The notes beneath the pieces are model-generated. The model was not told the origin of the DNA, searched no databases, and saw only the letters and a list, made by a program, of their open reading frames with translations. Below, in pieces: positions 47,807 through 58,617 of a DNA stretch of 64,000 nt. The stretch is from Atlantibacter sp. RC6 (GTDB taxonomy: Bacteria > Pseudomonadota > Gammaproteobacteria > Enterobacterales > Enterobacteriaceae). Position numbers and translations under genes: made by a program. The DNA lies in NCBI RefSeq assembly GCF_014193285.1, contig NZ_JACHZE010000001.1:744001-808000 (forward strand). The letters are read 5' to 3'. Each line of letters begins with the position of its first letter. The stretch's first letter is position 1.

Positions 47807-48962
47807 ATCTGTCTGTGCGGGAAAGGCTAACCCCTGATGCCCGTGCGGTTAATTGCCGCCACAGCCATTCCACCGGTCCCTGGCGGAAATAACGCAGCCA
47901 CCAGATGGAGAACAGCAGGTTCACGGCCCATACCGCCGGGACGAAGGCCAGCAGTTGCAGTCGGTCAAATTTCATAAACAGACCGAAGCGGTTGAACAGC
48001 GTAGTGCAGATGAGGGTTTGCAGCAGATAGTTGCTGAGCGCCATCCGGCCAACGCAGACCACTGCGCCAGTGATGCGCCAGCGGGAAAGCTGCGGCCAGA
48101 AGCCGTAGATCAGGGCGGTATAGCCCAGCGCCTGAAACGGCGCACTCAGTTCGCGCGGGGCCTGTAACAGAAAACCGCACCAGCGGTAGGCCCAGTTGAG
48201 TTGCCATTGCAGGAGAATGGACGGCAGGTTAATCGCCACGCCAGTCAGGATCAGGATAACGCCAGTACGCCGGTAATGCCCCAGGCTAAACTGCCCTTTC
48301 AGCCAGCCGCTGCGCATCAGCGCCGCGCCGATCAGCATCAAGCCCGCCAGTTGCCAACCGTACTGCGCGCCTAAGGCCAGCAGCGTAGAAGAGAGCAAAT
48401 CCGCCCGGTAGCGAATCGCAGTCATTCCCCCTTCAGTGCGCCAGAACTGCTCCAGCTGAAGGGCCGACTCGTCAGGTATCCAGGCGCGGTTAAGCTGGTC
48501 ACCGGATATCAGGCCCAGCACGATCAATACCCCCAGCCCTACCAGGAACAGCATCAGGCCGGTATTGAATAATGACTTGACGCTGGGGGCGTCGCGGATT
48601 AGCCGCCAGCTAATCAGCCCCACCAGCCCGTAAGCCAGCAGAATGTCGCCATCCCACAACAGCAGGCCGTGGCAGAAGCCGAGTAAAACCAACAGCGTCA
48701 GGCGTGACTGGATCCAGCGTTTGCCGCGCGCCAGCAGCATTTGCAGACCTGCGCCAAATAGCAACGCAAATAAGGTCAGGAACTTCACCTGGGCAAACAG
48801 GTCGAGCAGCGCCCAGGTCCAGGCGTCGCGGGAGGTGATATCGCCGTACCAGGCGGGATTCAGATAGGCGGCTTTCGGCAGGCCGAAAGCCATAATATTC
48901 AATAGCAGGATGCCCAGGATGGCAACGCCACGAACCGCGTCAAGCGTGACATTTCGTTCCAT
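47805..48962 (-). CDS. yeiB: YeiB, DUF418 inner-membrane protein
   Basis: This 385-residue protein has about ten membrane segments and the DUF418 signature near the C-terminus (GRMALSNYLLQTLICTTLF), with a VRGVAILGILLLNI N-terminus. Function is unknown. It is 15 bases after folE on the same strand and probably co-transcribed. Confidence 0.93.
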   Translation of the reverse strand: MERNVTLDAVRGVAILGILLLNIMAFGLPKAAYLNPAWYGDITSRDAWTWALLDLFAQVKFLTLFALLFGAGLQMLLARGKRWIQSRLTLLVLLGFCHGLLLWDGDILLAYGLVGLISWRLIRDAPSVKSLFNTGLMLFLVGLGVLIVLGLISGDQLNRAWIPDESALQLEQFWRTEGGMTAIRYRADLLSSTLLALGAQYGWQLAGLMLIGAALMRSGWLKGQFSLGHYRRTGVILILTGVAINLPSILLQWQLNWAYRWCGFLLQAPRELSAPFQALGYTALIYGFWPQLSRWRITGAVVCVGRMALSNYLLQTLICTTLFNRFGLFMKFDRLQLLAFVPAVWAVNLLFSIWWLRYFRQGPVEWLWRQLTARASGVSLSRTDR

Positions 48963-48977
48963 GCATCCGGCCTTCTG

Positions 48978-49646
48978 TTAGCTGTGGTGACGCACCGCGC
49001 GCAAAAACTCCTGACGCGTATTCTGGCTGGATTTAAATAATCCGCCGAGCGAGGTGGTGGTGGTGGCGCTGGTGGCGTCGCGAATGCCGCGCGCTTTCAC
49101 GCAGTAATGCACCGCATCAATAGACACCGCTACGTTGTTGGTGCCAAGCAGGGTTTGCAGGGCCACCAGGATCTGCTGGGTTAAACGCTCCTGCACCTGC
49201 GGGCGCTGAGCGAAGAACTGCACGATACGGTTAATTTTCGACAGGCCAATCACCGACTCTTTGGGAATATAGGCCACGGTGGCTTTGCCGTCGATGGTCA
49301 CAAAGTGGTGTTCGCAGGTGCTGGTCAGGGTGATGTCGCGCACCGTGACCATTTCATCGACCTTCATCTTATTTTCAATGACGGTGATTTTCGGGAAATT
49401 AGCGTAATCCAGCCCGGAGAAAATCTCATCGACATACATTTTGGCGATGCGGTGCGGCGTTTCCATCAAACTGTCATCGCTCAGATCCAGATTGAGCAGT
49501 TGCATGATTTCGCTCATATGTTCGGAAATGAGGCGCTTGCGGGTTTCGTTATCCAGTTCGCGCAACGGCGGACGCAACGGCGTCTCCAGACCGCGGGCGA
49601 CCAGCGCCTCATGAACCAGAGCGGCTTCTTTACTGAGTGATGACAT
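48978..49646 (-). CDS. folE: FolE, GTP cyclohydrolase I
   Basis: This 222-residue enzyme makes dihydroneopterin triphosphate from GTP, the first step of folate synthesis. The zinc and active-site residues are in [21 protein letters not shown] near residue 110 and in HYCVKARGI near 180. It is followed by yeiB. Length matches E. coli. Confidence 0.97.
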   Translation of the reverse strand: MSSLSKEAALVHEALVARGLETPLRPPLRELDNETRKRLISEHMSEIMQLLNLDLSDDSLMETPHRIAKMYVDEIFSGLDYANFPKITVIENKMKVDEMVTVRDITLTSTCEHHFVTIDGKATVAYIPKESVIGLSKINRIVQFFAQRPQVQERLTQQILVALQTLLGTNNVAVSIDAVHYCVKARGIRDATSATTTTSLGGLFKSSQNTRQEFLRAVRHHS

Positions 49647-49749
49647 TTATTTTTCTCCTGCAGGTGTGGCGTACCTTTGCCCTCCAGGGGCAAATTGCGC
49701 ATTCATTGTGCGTGAGCCGGTGCACATAATCCAGTATTCAGCCGGATAA

Positions 49750-50904
49750 TTATTGAAATTGGTCTGGCCTTTCACGCTCACGCTTCCAGACCAGCCCGGC
49801 GGCGATAAACAGCGCCACACCGGCAATCCACAGCGCCGGCTCCAGCCTGCCGGTAAAAAGGGTGGAGAGCGCCGAGGTGATCGGCCCGCCCAGTTGCCCG
49901 ATGGCATAACCCGTGGTTAATAGCCCAGCCATATAGCGCATATGCTGGGGCGCAAGTTCCCGTCCATACAGCAGCGACAGTTGTACCGCGCATAAAAAAC
50001 CGCCGCCGACCAGCAACGCGCCAACCACCAGCCCCGCCATTGCAGGCAATAACGCCGCGCCCAGTACCCCGACGCCCTGTAAAAACAGCACCACCGCCAG
50101 CCGCTGATTGCTGGTTCCCACGTGGCGCAGGGCGATGCTCAACGCAATGCCGCACACTGCGGCGAGGCCGAACACCGGCCAGACGAACTGCGCCATAAAG
50201 CTGCCGGGAAAGCGCGCCGCCGCCATTTGCGAGAGAAAGGTGGCGGGCAGGATGTAACCGAAACCGGCAAGGCTGTAGCTCCAGACCAGGCGCTTCAGGC
50301 CAGGTGTGAGCGCCAGCGGTTGCGGCTGGCTCTCCGGGCGGTGCAGTTGCCCTTTGCGCGGTAAATTAGGCGCGATAAGGCCAATCAGGATCAGCGCCAG
50401 CACGCCGTACACCAGCCATCCCTGCCAGGCGTGCAGATCAGCCGCCTGAATGGCGACGGCCAGCAACCCGCTGATGGCGATACCTGCGCCCGGCCCGGCG
50501 AAGACCGCCGCGCTTAACCCCGGTTTGCCAAAATTCGCCAACTGTTCGTTCGTCCATGCGGCGATCAGGACCATCGCCCAGCCGCTCATACAGCCAATCA
50601 CAAAACGAATTATCGCATGGCTCCAGGCCTCCGGTGCCAGCGCAGAGAGGAGTGTCAGCCCGACCGCGCCCCAGACACCGAGATGCAACCGGCACTCCAC
50701 GTGGCGGTGCGCGCGCATCGCGTCCCATGCTCCTGCCAGATAGCCAAGATAATTAATCGCCGCCACCAGCGCCGCGCTGGTCAGGGTGAGCTGCCCTTCG
50801 GCTATCATTAACGGTACCTGCGGCGTAAAGGCAAAACGGCCAATACCCATCGCCACAACCAAAACCAGAAACCCCGTTATCGCAATTCGCAGCGCCACGA
50901 CCAC
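49750..50904 (-). CDS. YbfB/YjiJ-family MFS transporter
   Basis: This 384-residue inner-membrane carrier has about 12 membrane segments and the YbfB/YjiJ pattern (MGIGRFAFTPQVPLMIAEGQLT near residue 19, AINYLGYLAGAW near 50, LLTTGYAIGQLGGPITSAL near 335). The substrate is unknown. In E. coli folE is directly next to yeiG; here this gene lies between, divergent from yeiG. It likely represents a lineage-specific insertion. Confidence 0.87.
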   Translation of the reverse strand: MVVALRIAITGFLVLVVAMGIGRFAFTPQVPLMIAEGQLTLTSAALVAAINYLGYLAGAWDAMRAHRHVECRLHLGVWGAVGLTLLSALAPEAWSHAIIRFVIGCMSGWAMVLIAAWTNEQLANFGKPGLSAAVFAGPGAGIAISGLLAVAIQAADLHAWQGWLVYGVLALILIGLIAPNLPRKGQLHRPESQPQPLALTPGLKRLVWSYSLAGFGYILPATFLSQMAAARFPGSFMAQFVWPVFGLAAVCGIALSIALRHVGTSNQRLAVVLFLQGVGVLGAALLPAMAGLVVGALLVGGGFLCAVQLSLLYGRELAPQHMRYMAGLLTTGYAIGQLGGPITSALSTLFTGRLEPALWIAGVALFIAAGLVWKRERERPDQFQ

Positions 50905-51048
50905 TCCATTTGTTACAATCCGGTTATATTGATGATGCAGGATAGTACAATAAAGCTGAACTGAATTTTTTTCACCGCAAAATGAACAACCTGCGTATTC
51001 TGATAACTGAATAACCTGCGTACTCTTTCTCTACCTCAAGGAGCCATT

Positions 51049-51891
51049 ATGGAGATGATTGAAGAACACCGCTGTTTTGAAGGCTGGCAACAGCGCTGGC
51101 GTCACCATTCAGAGGTGCTCAACTGCACCATGACCCTGAGCGTGTTTTTGCCGCCGCCGGTTTCCAGCAATCCGCCGCCGGTGCTGTACTGGCTCTCGGG
51201 CCTGACCTGCAATGATGAAAACTTCACCACCAAAGCCAACGCCCAGCGCATCGCGGCGGAACTGGGGATTGTGCTGGTGATGCCAGACACCAGCCCGCGC
51301 GGCGACGAGGTGGCAGATGCCGACGGCTACGATTTGGGCAAAGGCGCGGGCTTTTACCTGAACGCCACCCAGGGGCCGTGGGCGGCACATTACCGGATGT
51401 ACGATTATCTGCGCGATGAACTCCCGGCACTGATTCAGTCGCATTTCAACGTCAGTGACCGTTGCGCTATCAGCGGGCACTCTATGGGCGGCCACGGGGC
51501 ACTAATTATGGCGCTGAAAAATCCAGGTCGCTTTACCTCGGTTTCCGCGTTTGCGCCCATTGTGAACCCGGTGCGCGTACCCTGGGGCCAGAAAGCGTTC
51601 AGCGCTTATCTGGGTGAGGATCAAAGCCAGTGGGCTGCGTGGGACAGTTGCGCGCTGATGGCGCAGGCCAGCGCCGAACAGCAGATCCCGACCTTAGTGG
51701 ATCAGGGCGATAATGATCAGTTCCTCGCGGATCAGCTCCAGCCAGCGCAGCTAGCGGAAGTGGCGCGCCAGACCGGTTGGCCGTTAACCCTGCGTATCCA
51801 GCCCGGCTACGATCACAGCTATTTCTTTATCGCCTCATTTATTGAGGATCATCTGCGTTTTCACGCTGACCATCTTTTTGCCGAGGCGTGA
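51049..51891 (+). CDS. yeiG: YeiG, S-formylglutathione hydrolase
   Basis: This 280-residue esterase-D-type hydrolase releases formate from S-formylglutathione in formaldehyde detoxification. The catalytic serine is S145 in [12 protein letters not shown], with the aspartate in DQGDNDQFL and the histidine in GYDHSYFF. Start [17 protein letters not shown] matches E. coli. A terminator shared with hicA follows. Confidence 0.95.
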   Translation: MEMIEEHRCFEGWQQRWRHHSEVLNCTMTLSVFLPPPVSSNPPPVLYWLSGLTCNDENFTTKANAQRIAAELGIVLVMPDTSPRGDEVADADGYDLGKGAGFYLNATQGPWAAHYRMYDYLRDELPALIQSHFNVSDRCAISGHSMGGHGALIMALKNPGRFTSVSAFAPIVNPVRVPWGQKAFSAYLGEDQSQWAAWDSCALMAQASAEQQIPTLVDQGDNDQFLADQLQPAQLAEVARQTGWPLTLRIQPGYDHSYFFIASFIEDHLRFHADHLFAEA

Positions 51892-51905
51892 CCAGCGTAA
51901 TAATA

Positions 51906-51930
51906 AATAAACCCGCCAGGCGGGTTTATT
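51906..51930. terminator. Bidirectional terminator between yeiG and hicA
   Basis: AATAAACCCG (51906-51915) pairs with CGGGTTTATT (51921-51930) around CCAGG. The hicA stop codon is within it. Confidence 0.85.
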
Positions 51931-52216
51931 TAGCTGATTCAACGTCGATATCATCCAGCGTGCATTCCCCGCGACACAGTGCATGAAATTTTCTGGCATC
52001 AAGTCCCGCCTGGCGAGCCATAGATTTCAGCAGATCACGCGAGAAAGGCGCGTGATGCTTATCGACAGTAACCACCCATTTATTTGAATCCGTTTTTCTG
52101 ATCCACTGCTCATGGGATGAACCGGTTTTGGGTTTCAACACAAATCCCATTAAACCCAGACCGAAAATCACCTCTTTATAAGTTAATGGGGAGAGCTTCT
52201 TCCTGAAAAACCCCAT
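51926..52216 (-). CDS. HicA-like mRNA interferase toxin
   Basis: This 96-residue protein has the HicA-like pattern: YKEVIFGLGLMGFVL, then TGSSHEQWIRKTD with G32-S-S-H35 (the conserved catalytic histidine), and a VVTVDKHHAPFSRDLLKSMARQAGLD segment. HicA toxins cleave mRNA. It is longer than the typical 60-residue HicA by a C-terminal extension. It lies 11 bases after the HicB-like gene, so the antitoxin is first, the reverse of the classical hicAB order. Function is inferred from the fold pattern. Confidence 0.7.
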   Translation of the reverse strand: MGFFRKKLSPLTYKEVIFGLGLMGFVLKPKTGSSHEQWIRKTDSNKWVVTVDKHHAPFSRDLLKSMARQAGLDARKFHALCRGECTLDDIDVESAK

Positions 52217-52227
52217 TGCTTGCGACT

Positions 52228-52530
52228 CTATGTGACAGTTTCACAGGGTTCGCGAAACAATTTACCGGGACCCGTATTGGCGCTAAAAAAGTTTCTAACC
52301 CCAATTTTCAGGTATTTAAACCACATCGAGGCAGGTGCCTTACGTTTAAGCAGGTGTTCTGTAAAAGCAGGCTCAGCATACGCCTCGGACAGGTAATCTT
52401 TGATTTGTTCTTCCAGCTTAGCCATCGCATCCTGCATCGTGTCGCCCTGTGCCGCTAACGACAGATCCAGACAAGCGGCAACAAAAACCCCACCTTCCTG
52501 ATATGCCATGCAGCGAAGCGTTTTCTTCAT
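52228..52530 (-). CDS. HicB-like antitoxin
   Basis: This 100-residue protein has the HicB-type partial RNase H fold at its N-terminus (CMAYQEGGVFVAACLDLSLAAQGDTMQDAMAKLEEQI). The C-terminal half has no evident DNA-binding helix-turn-helix or ribbon-helix-helix, unlike many HicB proteins. The ATG at 52530 is preceded by a strong AGGAGG four bases upstream; this is preferred over a start six codons earlier. It pairs with the HicA-like gene. Autoregulation could not be judged. Confidence 0.68.
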   Translation of the reverse strand: MKKTLRCMAYQEGGVFVAACLDLSLAAQGDTMQDAMAKLEEQIKDYLSEAYAEPAFTEHLLKRKAPASMWFKYLKIGVRNFFSANTGPGKLFREPCETVT

Positions 52531-52656
52531 GATTCCTCCTTTAACCAAGCGTGTCTCCTCCGGTTAACCGAACTCTACGACATCCTTAATAAAGATAAAT
52601 CACGGGATCTGTTTTTTTCGGGAAAGCTCGCAAACGTCGCCGAGGCGTAAATTAAA

Positions 52657-52679
52657 AAGGGTATCCCGCGGATACCCTT
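52657..52679 (-). terminator. cirA terminator
   Basis: AAGGGTATCC (52657-52666) pairs with GGATACCCTT (52670-52679) around CGC, with a run of As to the left serving as the T tract on the minus strand. Confidence 0.85.
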
Positions 52680-52698
52680 CTCTCTGCTCACTACCCTG

Positions 52699-54663
52699 TC
52701 AGAAGCGGTAATCCATCGCCACAAAGTAACGACGACCATCTTCGTTATAGCTGTAATCTTCGCGGCTGAGATCTTTATCGCCGAGATTCAGCACGCCGGT
52801 ACGCAGCTTAACGTTCCTGGTGGCCTGCCAGGCCGCGCCCGCGTTCCAGATCACGTAGCCGCCGGTGGCGGTGGTGGCTGTCGTGGTGGCGCGTTGCTCG
52901 CCGGTATAGTTACCCGATACATAGAACGACCAGTCTTCCAGCGGCGTCCAGTCCAGGGTGCCGTTGGCGGTATGGAACGGCAGCGATGACAGCGGCTTAT
53001 TGCCACCGCCGCTCAGATCGCGCCCGTCGTTATAGGTATAGTTCAGGGTCAGTTTCCACTGGTCGTTGAACGGCACTTTCAGCTCGGTTTCCACGCCGCG
53101 GATCCGCGCTTTGTTGACGTTGTAATAGCGGAAAATCGGTTCGCCGTCGCTATTGAACCCCACAAAGTTGCTGTAGCTCGGCGCCAGCGTACGGCTTTGG
53201 GTGCGGTCGATATTGATCATGTCGTCAATATCGTTCTGGAAAGTGGTAACGCTGGCGGTTACGCCTTCCAGCCACCCTTCTTCCCCGGCGTAGTACAGGC
53301 CGAGCTCATAGCTTTCGCTGGTTTCCGGCTTCAGATCCGGGCTGCCGACGATTTCGCACGCGCCGCGGCAGGAGCCGGTGGTCCAGTCCGGGCTCAGTTG
53401 CAGCAGCGAAGGCGCTTTAAACGCGGTAGACCAGCCGCCCTTCACTGTCAGGGTGTCGGTGGCGTTGTACACCAGATAGGCGCGCGGGCTCCAGTGGTCG
53501 CCGTAGGTTTCGTGATCGTCCATACGCAGACCGGCGGTCAGCGCCAGCGGGTCGATAATCCGCCATTCGTCTTCCAGGAACAGCGCGTACTGATTGGCAG
53601 AGGTTTCGCTGCTGTTGCCGCCCGTCAGGTTGACCGGATCTTTCAGTTTGTCATGGCGGTATTCGCCGCCGAAGGTCACCAGCTGGTTGATCGCGCCAAT
53701 CGGCAGCACGTATTTACCGTCCAGCGTGTTGCTTTCAGAGGTAATGGTGCCGGTGCTGGCAGGATCTTTGTTATCGAGTTTTTCGCCGTAGAAGCGCAGC
53801 TCGCTGTTGCCCAAATCCCAGCGTCCGTTGTGGCCGATGGCGTAAGTTTCGCGCTCGAGACGGTCTTTGGCGAGGGAATCGGAGTCACGATCCTGGCGGT
53901 CGCGGCCATAAGAGAAGTCGATGTCATGATTCTCGTTCGGCGTCCAGTTAAACTCCACATTGGCGTCGCGGCTGGTGAAGCCTTCAATACGCGGCGTTTC
54001 GCCCGTGCTGGTGGGTTGCTGGTCGTCTTTTTCACGCTTCGACAGGCTGCCATACACTTTCACGCCCAGCACGTCGTCAATCAGCGGGCCGCTGGTGAAG
54101 AACTGGCCGTTGTAAGTGTCGCCGCGATCGCGGTGCTCCTGGATAGTGGTGTCTACGGTGACGGAGCCATGCCAGCTTTTGCCGACTTTACGGGTAATGA
54201 TATTTACCACGCCGCCCAGCGCATCGGAACCGTACAGCGAGGACATCGGGCCGCGCACCACTTCGATACGCTCAATGGCGTCTACCGGGATCCAGTTCAG
54301 GTCGAAATCGTTATGACGGAACACCGCGTTACGCGAGTTCACCCGCTTGCCGTCAACCAGGATCAGCGTATAGCTGCTGCTCAGGCCGCGAATGCTGACG
54401 CCCTGGCGGTTATCGCCTTCATTGGTCAACTGTACGCCCGGCACTTCTTTCAGCACCTCTTTGAGGTTCTGAACCGGTTTACGCTGCAAATCTTGTTGGG
54501 TGATCACGCTAATACTGGCAGGCGCATCTTTGAGGTTTTGTTCGGTAGACGATGCGGTCACAACCATCGTGTCTTCCGGATTGTCAGCCGCCATAACGGG
54601 CAAGGCCAGAGTCAACGCGGATGCGCACAGTCCGCCCCTGACCAAAGGATTCAACCTAAACAT
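52699..54663 (-). CDS. cirA: CirA, TonB-dependent catecholate siderophore receptor
   Basis: This 654-residue outer-membrane receptor has a signal peptide (cleavage after VMA, residue 25), a TonB box (EDTMVVTAS), a plug domain ([19 protein letters not shown], then [19 protein letters not shown]) and a C-terminal beta-barrel ending in F (YFVAMDYRF). CirA imports ferric catecholates and is the receptor for colicin I. A Fur-like box lies upstream. Confidence 0.94.
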   Translation of the reverse strand: MFRLNPLVRGGLCASALTLALPVMAADNPEDTMVVTASSTEQNLKDAPASISVITQQDLQRKPVQNLKEVLKEVPGVQLTNEGDNRQGVSIRGLSSSYTLILVDGKRVNSRNAVFRHNDFDLNWIPVDAIERIEVVRGPMSSLYGSDALGGVVNIITRKVGKSWHGSVTVDTTIQEHRDRGDTYNGQFFTSGPLIDDVLGVKVYGSLSKREKDDQQPTSTGETPRIEGFTSRDANVEFNWTPNENHDIDFSYGRDRQDRDSDSLAKDRLERETYAIGHNGRWDLGNSELRFYGEKLDNKDPASTGTITSESNTLDGKYVLPIGAINQLVTFGGEYRHDKLKDPVNLTGGNSSETSANQYALFLEDEWRIIDPLALTAGLRMDDHETYGDHWSPRAYLVYNATDTLTVKGGWSTAFKAPSLLQLSPDWTTGSCRGACEIVGSPDLKPETSESYELGLYYAGEEGWLEGVTASVTTFQNDIDDMINIDRTQSRTLAPSYSNFVGFNSDGEPIFRYYNVNKARIRGVETELKVPFNDQWKLTLNYTYNDGRDLSGGGNKPLSSLPFHTANGTLDWTPLEDWSFYVSGNYTGEQRATTTATTATGGYVIWNAGAAWQATRNVKLRTGVLNLGDKDLSREDYSYNEDGRRYFVAMDYRF

Positions 54664-54770
54664 TCCTTATCTCCATGAGGTGAAATACAACAAATTCATC
54701 TCATCGCTCACACCGCTGCGCCCCCGCATCGAGGCGGGTAGCTTTTTACGCGGCTAACCATAAATCAAAC

Positions 54771-54789
54771 GAGAATGCTTATCAATTAA
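54771..54789 (-). promoter_or_regulatory. Fur-like box upstream of cirA
   Basis: GAGAATGCTTATCAATTAA agrees with the 19-base Fur consensus at 12 positions and contains its GAxAATGxTxATCA core. It lies about 108 bases before the cirA start, in an AT-rich promoter region. Confidence 0.6.
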
Positions 54790-54860
54790 ATTGTTAAAAT
54801 TTGTTGTTAAATGGAAAAATTATGGAGAAAGGGTAAGCAGGTTAGACGGGAGAAAAAGAA

Positions 54861-54883
54861 AAAGGCGCGGGAGCCGCGCCTTT
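54861..54883 (-). terminator. lysP terminator
   Basis: AAAGGCGCGG (54861-54870) pairs with CCGCGCCTTT (54874-54883) around GAG; on the minus strand it is followed by T-rich sequence just past the lysP stop. Confidence 0.85.
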
Positions 54884-54889
54884 AAGGGA

Positions 54890-56359
54890 TTATTTTTTAA
54901 AGCGATCCGGGAATTCCATCTCGCTGTACTTCACGAAGTGCGAGCCCTTCACCAGCTTGTAGCCGAACCAGATAACCAGGAACAGCGGGATCCCGATATA
55001 GGTCGCCGCTACGCCGCCCCAGTCGATGGTGTCTGACAGGAAGGCTTCATAGTTCTGGCCGAGGGTAATGATCAGACACAGCACGAAGGCGAAGATCGGC
55101 CCCAGCGGGAAGAACCCGGAGCGGTACGGCAGATCGTTGATATCGTGCCCCTGCATCACGTAACCGCGACGGAAGCGATAGTGGCTAATGGCGATACCCA
55201 GCCAGGCGATAAAGCCGGTCATCCCGGAGGTATTCAGCAGCCACAGGTACACGGTCTGGTTGCCGAACATTGAGGTCAGGAAACACAGGCCGGCAATCAC
55301 GGTGGTGGCATACAGCGCGTTACGCGGTACGCCGCCACGGGACAGCTTCGCGAAAATACGCGGCGCTTTGCCGTCGCAGGCCAGGGTGTACAGCATACGG
55401 GTTGAGGCGTACATGCCGGAGTTGCCCGCCGACAACACCGCCGTCAGGATCACCGCGTTCATAATTGCCGCCGCAGAGAGCAGGCCCGCGTGTTCAAACA
55501 CCAGAGTGAACGGGCTGACGCTGATGTCTTTGACATCGTTACGCAACAGGCTCGGATCGGTGTACGGAATAATCAGGCTGATGATAAGGATTGCAAACAC
55601 ATAGAACAGCAGAATACGCCAGAACACCTGACGCACCGCGCGCGGAATGTTTTTCTCCGGGTTCTCAGATTCGCCCGCTGCAATGCCGATAAGCTCGGTG
55701 CCCTGGAAGGAGAAACCGACGATCATCGCCACGCCGATCATCGCGGCAAATCCGCCCGCGAACGGCGCTTCACCTACGGTCCAGTTGCTCCAGCCCGCCG
55801 GTTGCGCGCCCTGGAAGATGCCGAGGATCATCAGGATGCCGACGATGATAAACACAATCACGGTGGTCACTTTGATCAGCGAGAACCAGTATTCGGTTTC
55901 ACCGAAACCGCGCACCGAAATATAATTAATCAGGAACATGATGGCGAGGAACAGGGCGCTCCAGATCCAGCCGGGAGTATCCGGGAACCAGTACGTCATC
56001 ACCAGCTGGGCGGCCACCAGGTCAACGGCGATGGTCACCGCCCAGTTGTACCAGTAGTTCCAGCCCAGCGCGAAGCCGAAGCCCTCTTCCACGTACTTCT
56101 GGCCATAAGTCGCAAAGGAACCGGAAACCGGCATATAGGCGGCCAGTTCGCCGAGGCTGGTCATCAGGAAATAGACCATCAGGCCGATCAGAATATAAGA
56201 AAGCAGCGCGCCGCCGGGGCCCGCCTGGGAAATGGTCGCGCCAGAGGCGACAAAAAGCCCGGTGCCGATTGAGCCGCCAATGGCGATCATGGTCAGATGT
56301 CTCGCCTTTAATTCACGGCGTAAGCCAGGCGCTTGTGTGGTTTTCGTTTCGCTAACCAT
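54890..56359 (-). CDS. lysP: LysP, lysine-specific permease
   Basis: This 489-residue amino-acid/polyamine-type carrier has 12 membrane segments, starting with TMIAIGGSIGTGLFVASGATISQAGPGGALL. It imports L-lysine and in E. coli also senses lysine with CadC. The start at 56359 (MVSETKTTQAPGLRREL) gives exactly the E. coli length. Confidence 0.95.
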   Translation of the reverse strand: MVSETKTTQAPGLRRELKARHLTMIAIGGSIGTGLFVASGATISQAGPGGALLSYILIGLMVYFLMTSLGELAAYMPVSGSFATYGQKYVEEGFGFALGWNYWYNWAVTIAVDLVAAQLVMTYWFPDTPGWIWSALFLAIMFLINYISVRGFGETEYWFSLIKVTTVIVFIIVGILMILGIFQGAQPAGWSNWTVGEAPFAGGFAAMIGVAMIVGFSFQGTELIGIAAGESENPEKNIPRAVRQVFWRILLFYVFAILIISLIIPYTDPSLLRNDVKDISVSPFTLVFEHAGLLSAAAIMNAVILTAVLSAGNSGMYASTRMLYTLACDGKAPRIFAKLSRGGVPRNALYATTVIAGLCFLTSMFGNQTVYLWLLNTSGMTGFIAWLGIAISHYRFRRGYVMQGHDINDLPYRSGFFPLGPIFAFVLCLIITLGQNYEAFLSDTIDWGGVAATYIGIPLFLVIWFGYKLVKGSHFVKYSEMEFPDRFKK

Positions 56360-56514
56360 ATAAAAATAATGCCCATCCATAAAATGAGGCGCGATTGTAG
56401 CAGAGCGTTTCCGGTTATCGTGGCAGAAAATCGCGGTTATAAGAGACCTTCATGATCCGGGGAGGATTATAAGTAAAGCCGTCAGGCAGGGATCGGCAAG
56501 ACGGCTGTTCGGCG

Positions 56515-57381
56515 CTACGGCCCGCAATAGCCAATAAAGCGCTGCAACGCCCGGGACAGGTGCTTTTGCCGGTGATGGATGCGGTACAGCGTGCGCACCG
56601 GGCGGGAGAGCGGCAGTTCCAGTTCCACCAGCGTCCCTGCCGCCAACTGTTCGGCAATCACCCGGCGCGACAGGCAGCTAATGCCCAGACCGTGGCGTAC
56701 CGCGTGTTTAATGGCTTCGGAATTGCCCAGCTCCATCTCAAGGTGGAAACGCGGCAGATGGGACAGCAATAAATAGTCGACGATTTCCCGGGTGCCGGAA
56801 CCGCGCTCACGCAGGATCCAGGGCGCGGCCGCCAGGTTTTCCAGGGTTACCGGGCCGTTGACCAGCGCATTATCCGGCGCGGCAAAGACCACCAGTTCGT
56901 CATCCAGCCAGGGCTCGGTGACGATTTCCGCCATATGGCACGGCCCTTCGATAAACCCGACGTCGGCGCGAAAATCGATAATCGCGTTCACCACGTCCTG
57001 GGTATTCCCCACGCTCAGCTCCAGCGGCAGATCGGGGAAATCGCGGCGATAACGGGCGATGATCTCCGGCAGAATGTAGTTGCCGATGGTGCTACTGGCG
57101 TAAACCCGGATTGCGCCGTTGTCATTGCGGAACAGCTGTTCGATCTCCCCTGCCTGTTCCAGCAGCGCCACCACCCGCGGATAGAGCAGCCGGCCATGCT
57201 CATTGACCACCAGCCGCTTACCGACGCGGTCAAAAAACTGTACGCCGAGCTGGCCTTCCAGATCGGTGAGCGCCGCGCTGACGGCGGATTGCGATAACGC
57301 CAGCATTTGCGAGGCCTGGGTTGTTGAACCGCTTTTCAGCACTTCAGCAAAGACTTCTAACTGACGCAATGTGATATGCAT
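56515..57381 (-). CDS. yeiE: YeiE, LysR-type transcriptional regulator
   Basis: This 288-residue regulator has an N-terminal LysR winged helix ([39 protein letters not shown]) and a C-terminal effector-binding domain. In E. coli it regulates lysP and iron-related genes. It is divergent from yeiH, with a short shared promoter region, and upstream of lysP on the same strand. Confidence 0.94.
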   Translation of the reverse strand: MHITLRQLEVFAEVLKSGSTTQASQMLALSQSAVSAALTDLEGQLGVQFFDRVGKRLVVNEHGRLLYPRVVALLEQAGEIEQLFRNDNGAIRVYASSTIGNYILPEIIARYRRDFPDLPLELSVGNTQDVVNAIIDFRADVGFIEGPCHMAEIVTEPWLDDELVVFAAPDNALVNGPVTLENLAAAPWILRERGSGTREIVDYLLLSHLPRFHLEMELGNSEAIKHAVRHGLGISCLSRRVIAEQLAAGTLVELELPLSRPVRTLYRIHHRQKHLSRALQRFIGYCGP

Positions 57382-57503
57382 AATGGTTCCTTTTCGGCAG
57401 CAGTGCCTCTGCTTACCACTTATAAAGATTGATTATAAATATATAATCAATTTTATTTTTAAGCTACCGCGCCGTAATCTTTTCCCGGACAAAGGAGAAG
57501 GTT

Positions 57504-58550
57504 ATGGCAGAAATTACCTTACAGACTCATCGCCACACAATATGGCATTTCATCCCCGGCCTGGCGCTGTGCGCAGGCCTCACCGGCTTCGCCCTGTGGG
57601 CAGGCTCGATTCCCGCCGTTGCAGGCGCAGGTTTTAGCGCCCTGACGTTGGCAATTCTCGCGGGTATGGTGGTCGGCAACACCCTGTATCCGAAGATCTG
57701 GCAGCAGTGCGACGGCGGCGTATTATTCGCCAAACAGCATTTGTTGCGCCTGGGCATTATTCTTTATGGCTTCCGCCTGACATTTTCGCAAATTGCTGAA
57801 GTGGGCGTCAGCGGCATCGCGATAGATATTCTGACCCTGAGCAGCACCTTCTTGCTGGCCTGCTTCCTGGGCCAGAAAATCTTTGGGCTGGATCGCCAGA
57901 CCAGTTGGCTTATCGGCGCGGGCAGCAGCATTTGCGGCGCGGCGGCAATCCTGGCGACCGAGCCGGTGATCAAAGCCGAGCCCAGCAAAGTCACGGTGGC
58001 GGTGGCAACAGTGGTGATATTCGGCACCCTGGCGATTTTTATCTATCCACTGATGTACCCGCTGCTGGCACACTGGTTCAGCCCGGAAAACTACGGGATT
58101 TTTATCGGCTCGACGATGCATGAAGTGGCCCAGGTGGTGGCGGCCGGTCACGCCATCAGCCCGGACGCGGAAAACAGCGCGGTCATCGCCAAAATGTTGC
58201 GCGTGATGATGCTGGCGCCGTTTTTGATCTTCCTGGCGGCGCGCGTCAAACAGCTGGCCCCGGCGGGTAGCGCCAAAACCGGCAAAATCACTATTCCGTG
58301 GTTTGCGGTGCTGTTTATCCTGGTGGCGATTTTTAACTCCTTCCACCTGTTGCCGGATGCGCTGGTACAGGCGTTGATTACCCTGGATACGGTACTGCTG
58401 GCGATGGCGATGGCGGCGCTCGGGCTTACCACCCATGTCAGCGCCCTGAAAAAGGCCGGAGCCAAACCGCTGGTGATGGCGCTGATGCTGTTCGGCTGGC
58501 TGATTATCGGCGGCGGCGCGATTAATCTGGCGGTGCACCATCTGCTGTAA
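57504..58550 (+). CDS. yeiH: YeiH, UPF0324 inner-membrane protein
   Basis: This 348-residue protein has about ten membrane segments with the UPF0324 patterns [30 protein letters not shown] and [14 protein letters not shown]. The transport substrate is uncertain (sulfur-type anions have been suggested for relatives). GGAGAAGG lies upstream of the ATG at 57504. It adjoins yeiE as in E. coli. Confidence 0.93.
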   Translation: MAEITLQTHRHTIWHFIPGLALCAGLTGFALWAGSIPAVAGAGFSALTLAILAGMVVGNTLYPKIWQQCDGGVLFAKQHLLRLGIILYGFRLTFSQIAEVGVSGIAIDILTLSSTFLLACFLGQKIFGLDRQTSWLIGAGSSICGAAAILATEPVIKAEPSKVTVAVATVVIFGTLAIFIYPLMYPLLAHWFSPENYGIFIGSTMHEVAQVVAAGHAISPDAENSAVIAKMLRVMMLAPFLIFLAARVKQLAPAGSAKTGKITIPWFAVLFILVAIFNSFHLLPDALVQALITLDTVLLAMAMAALGLTTHVSALKKAGAKPLVMALMLFGWLIIGGGAINLAVHHLL

Positions 58551-58617
58551 CCGGCGCTTTCCACACCGCAGCGGCTGTGATAAAAAGCGTGCTTTGCAGG
58601 TAACGCAGGAGAAAAAG

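Noticed and set aside
53197-54678. A 493-codon open frame antisense to cirA
   Set aside because: It mirrors the receptor gene, which has a full signal peptide, plug and barrel; the antisense product matches no family.
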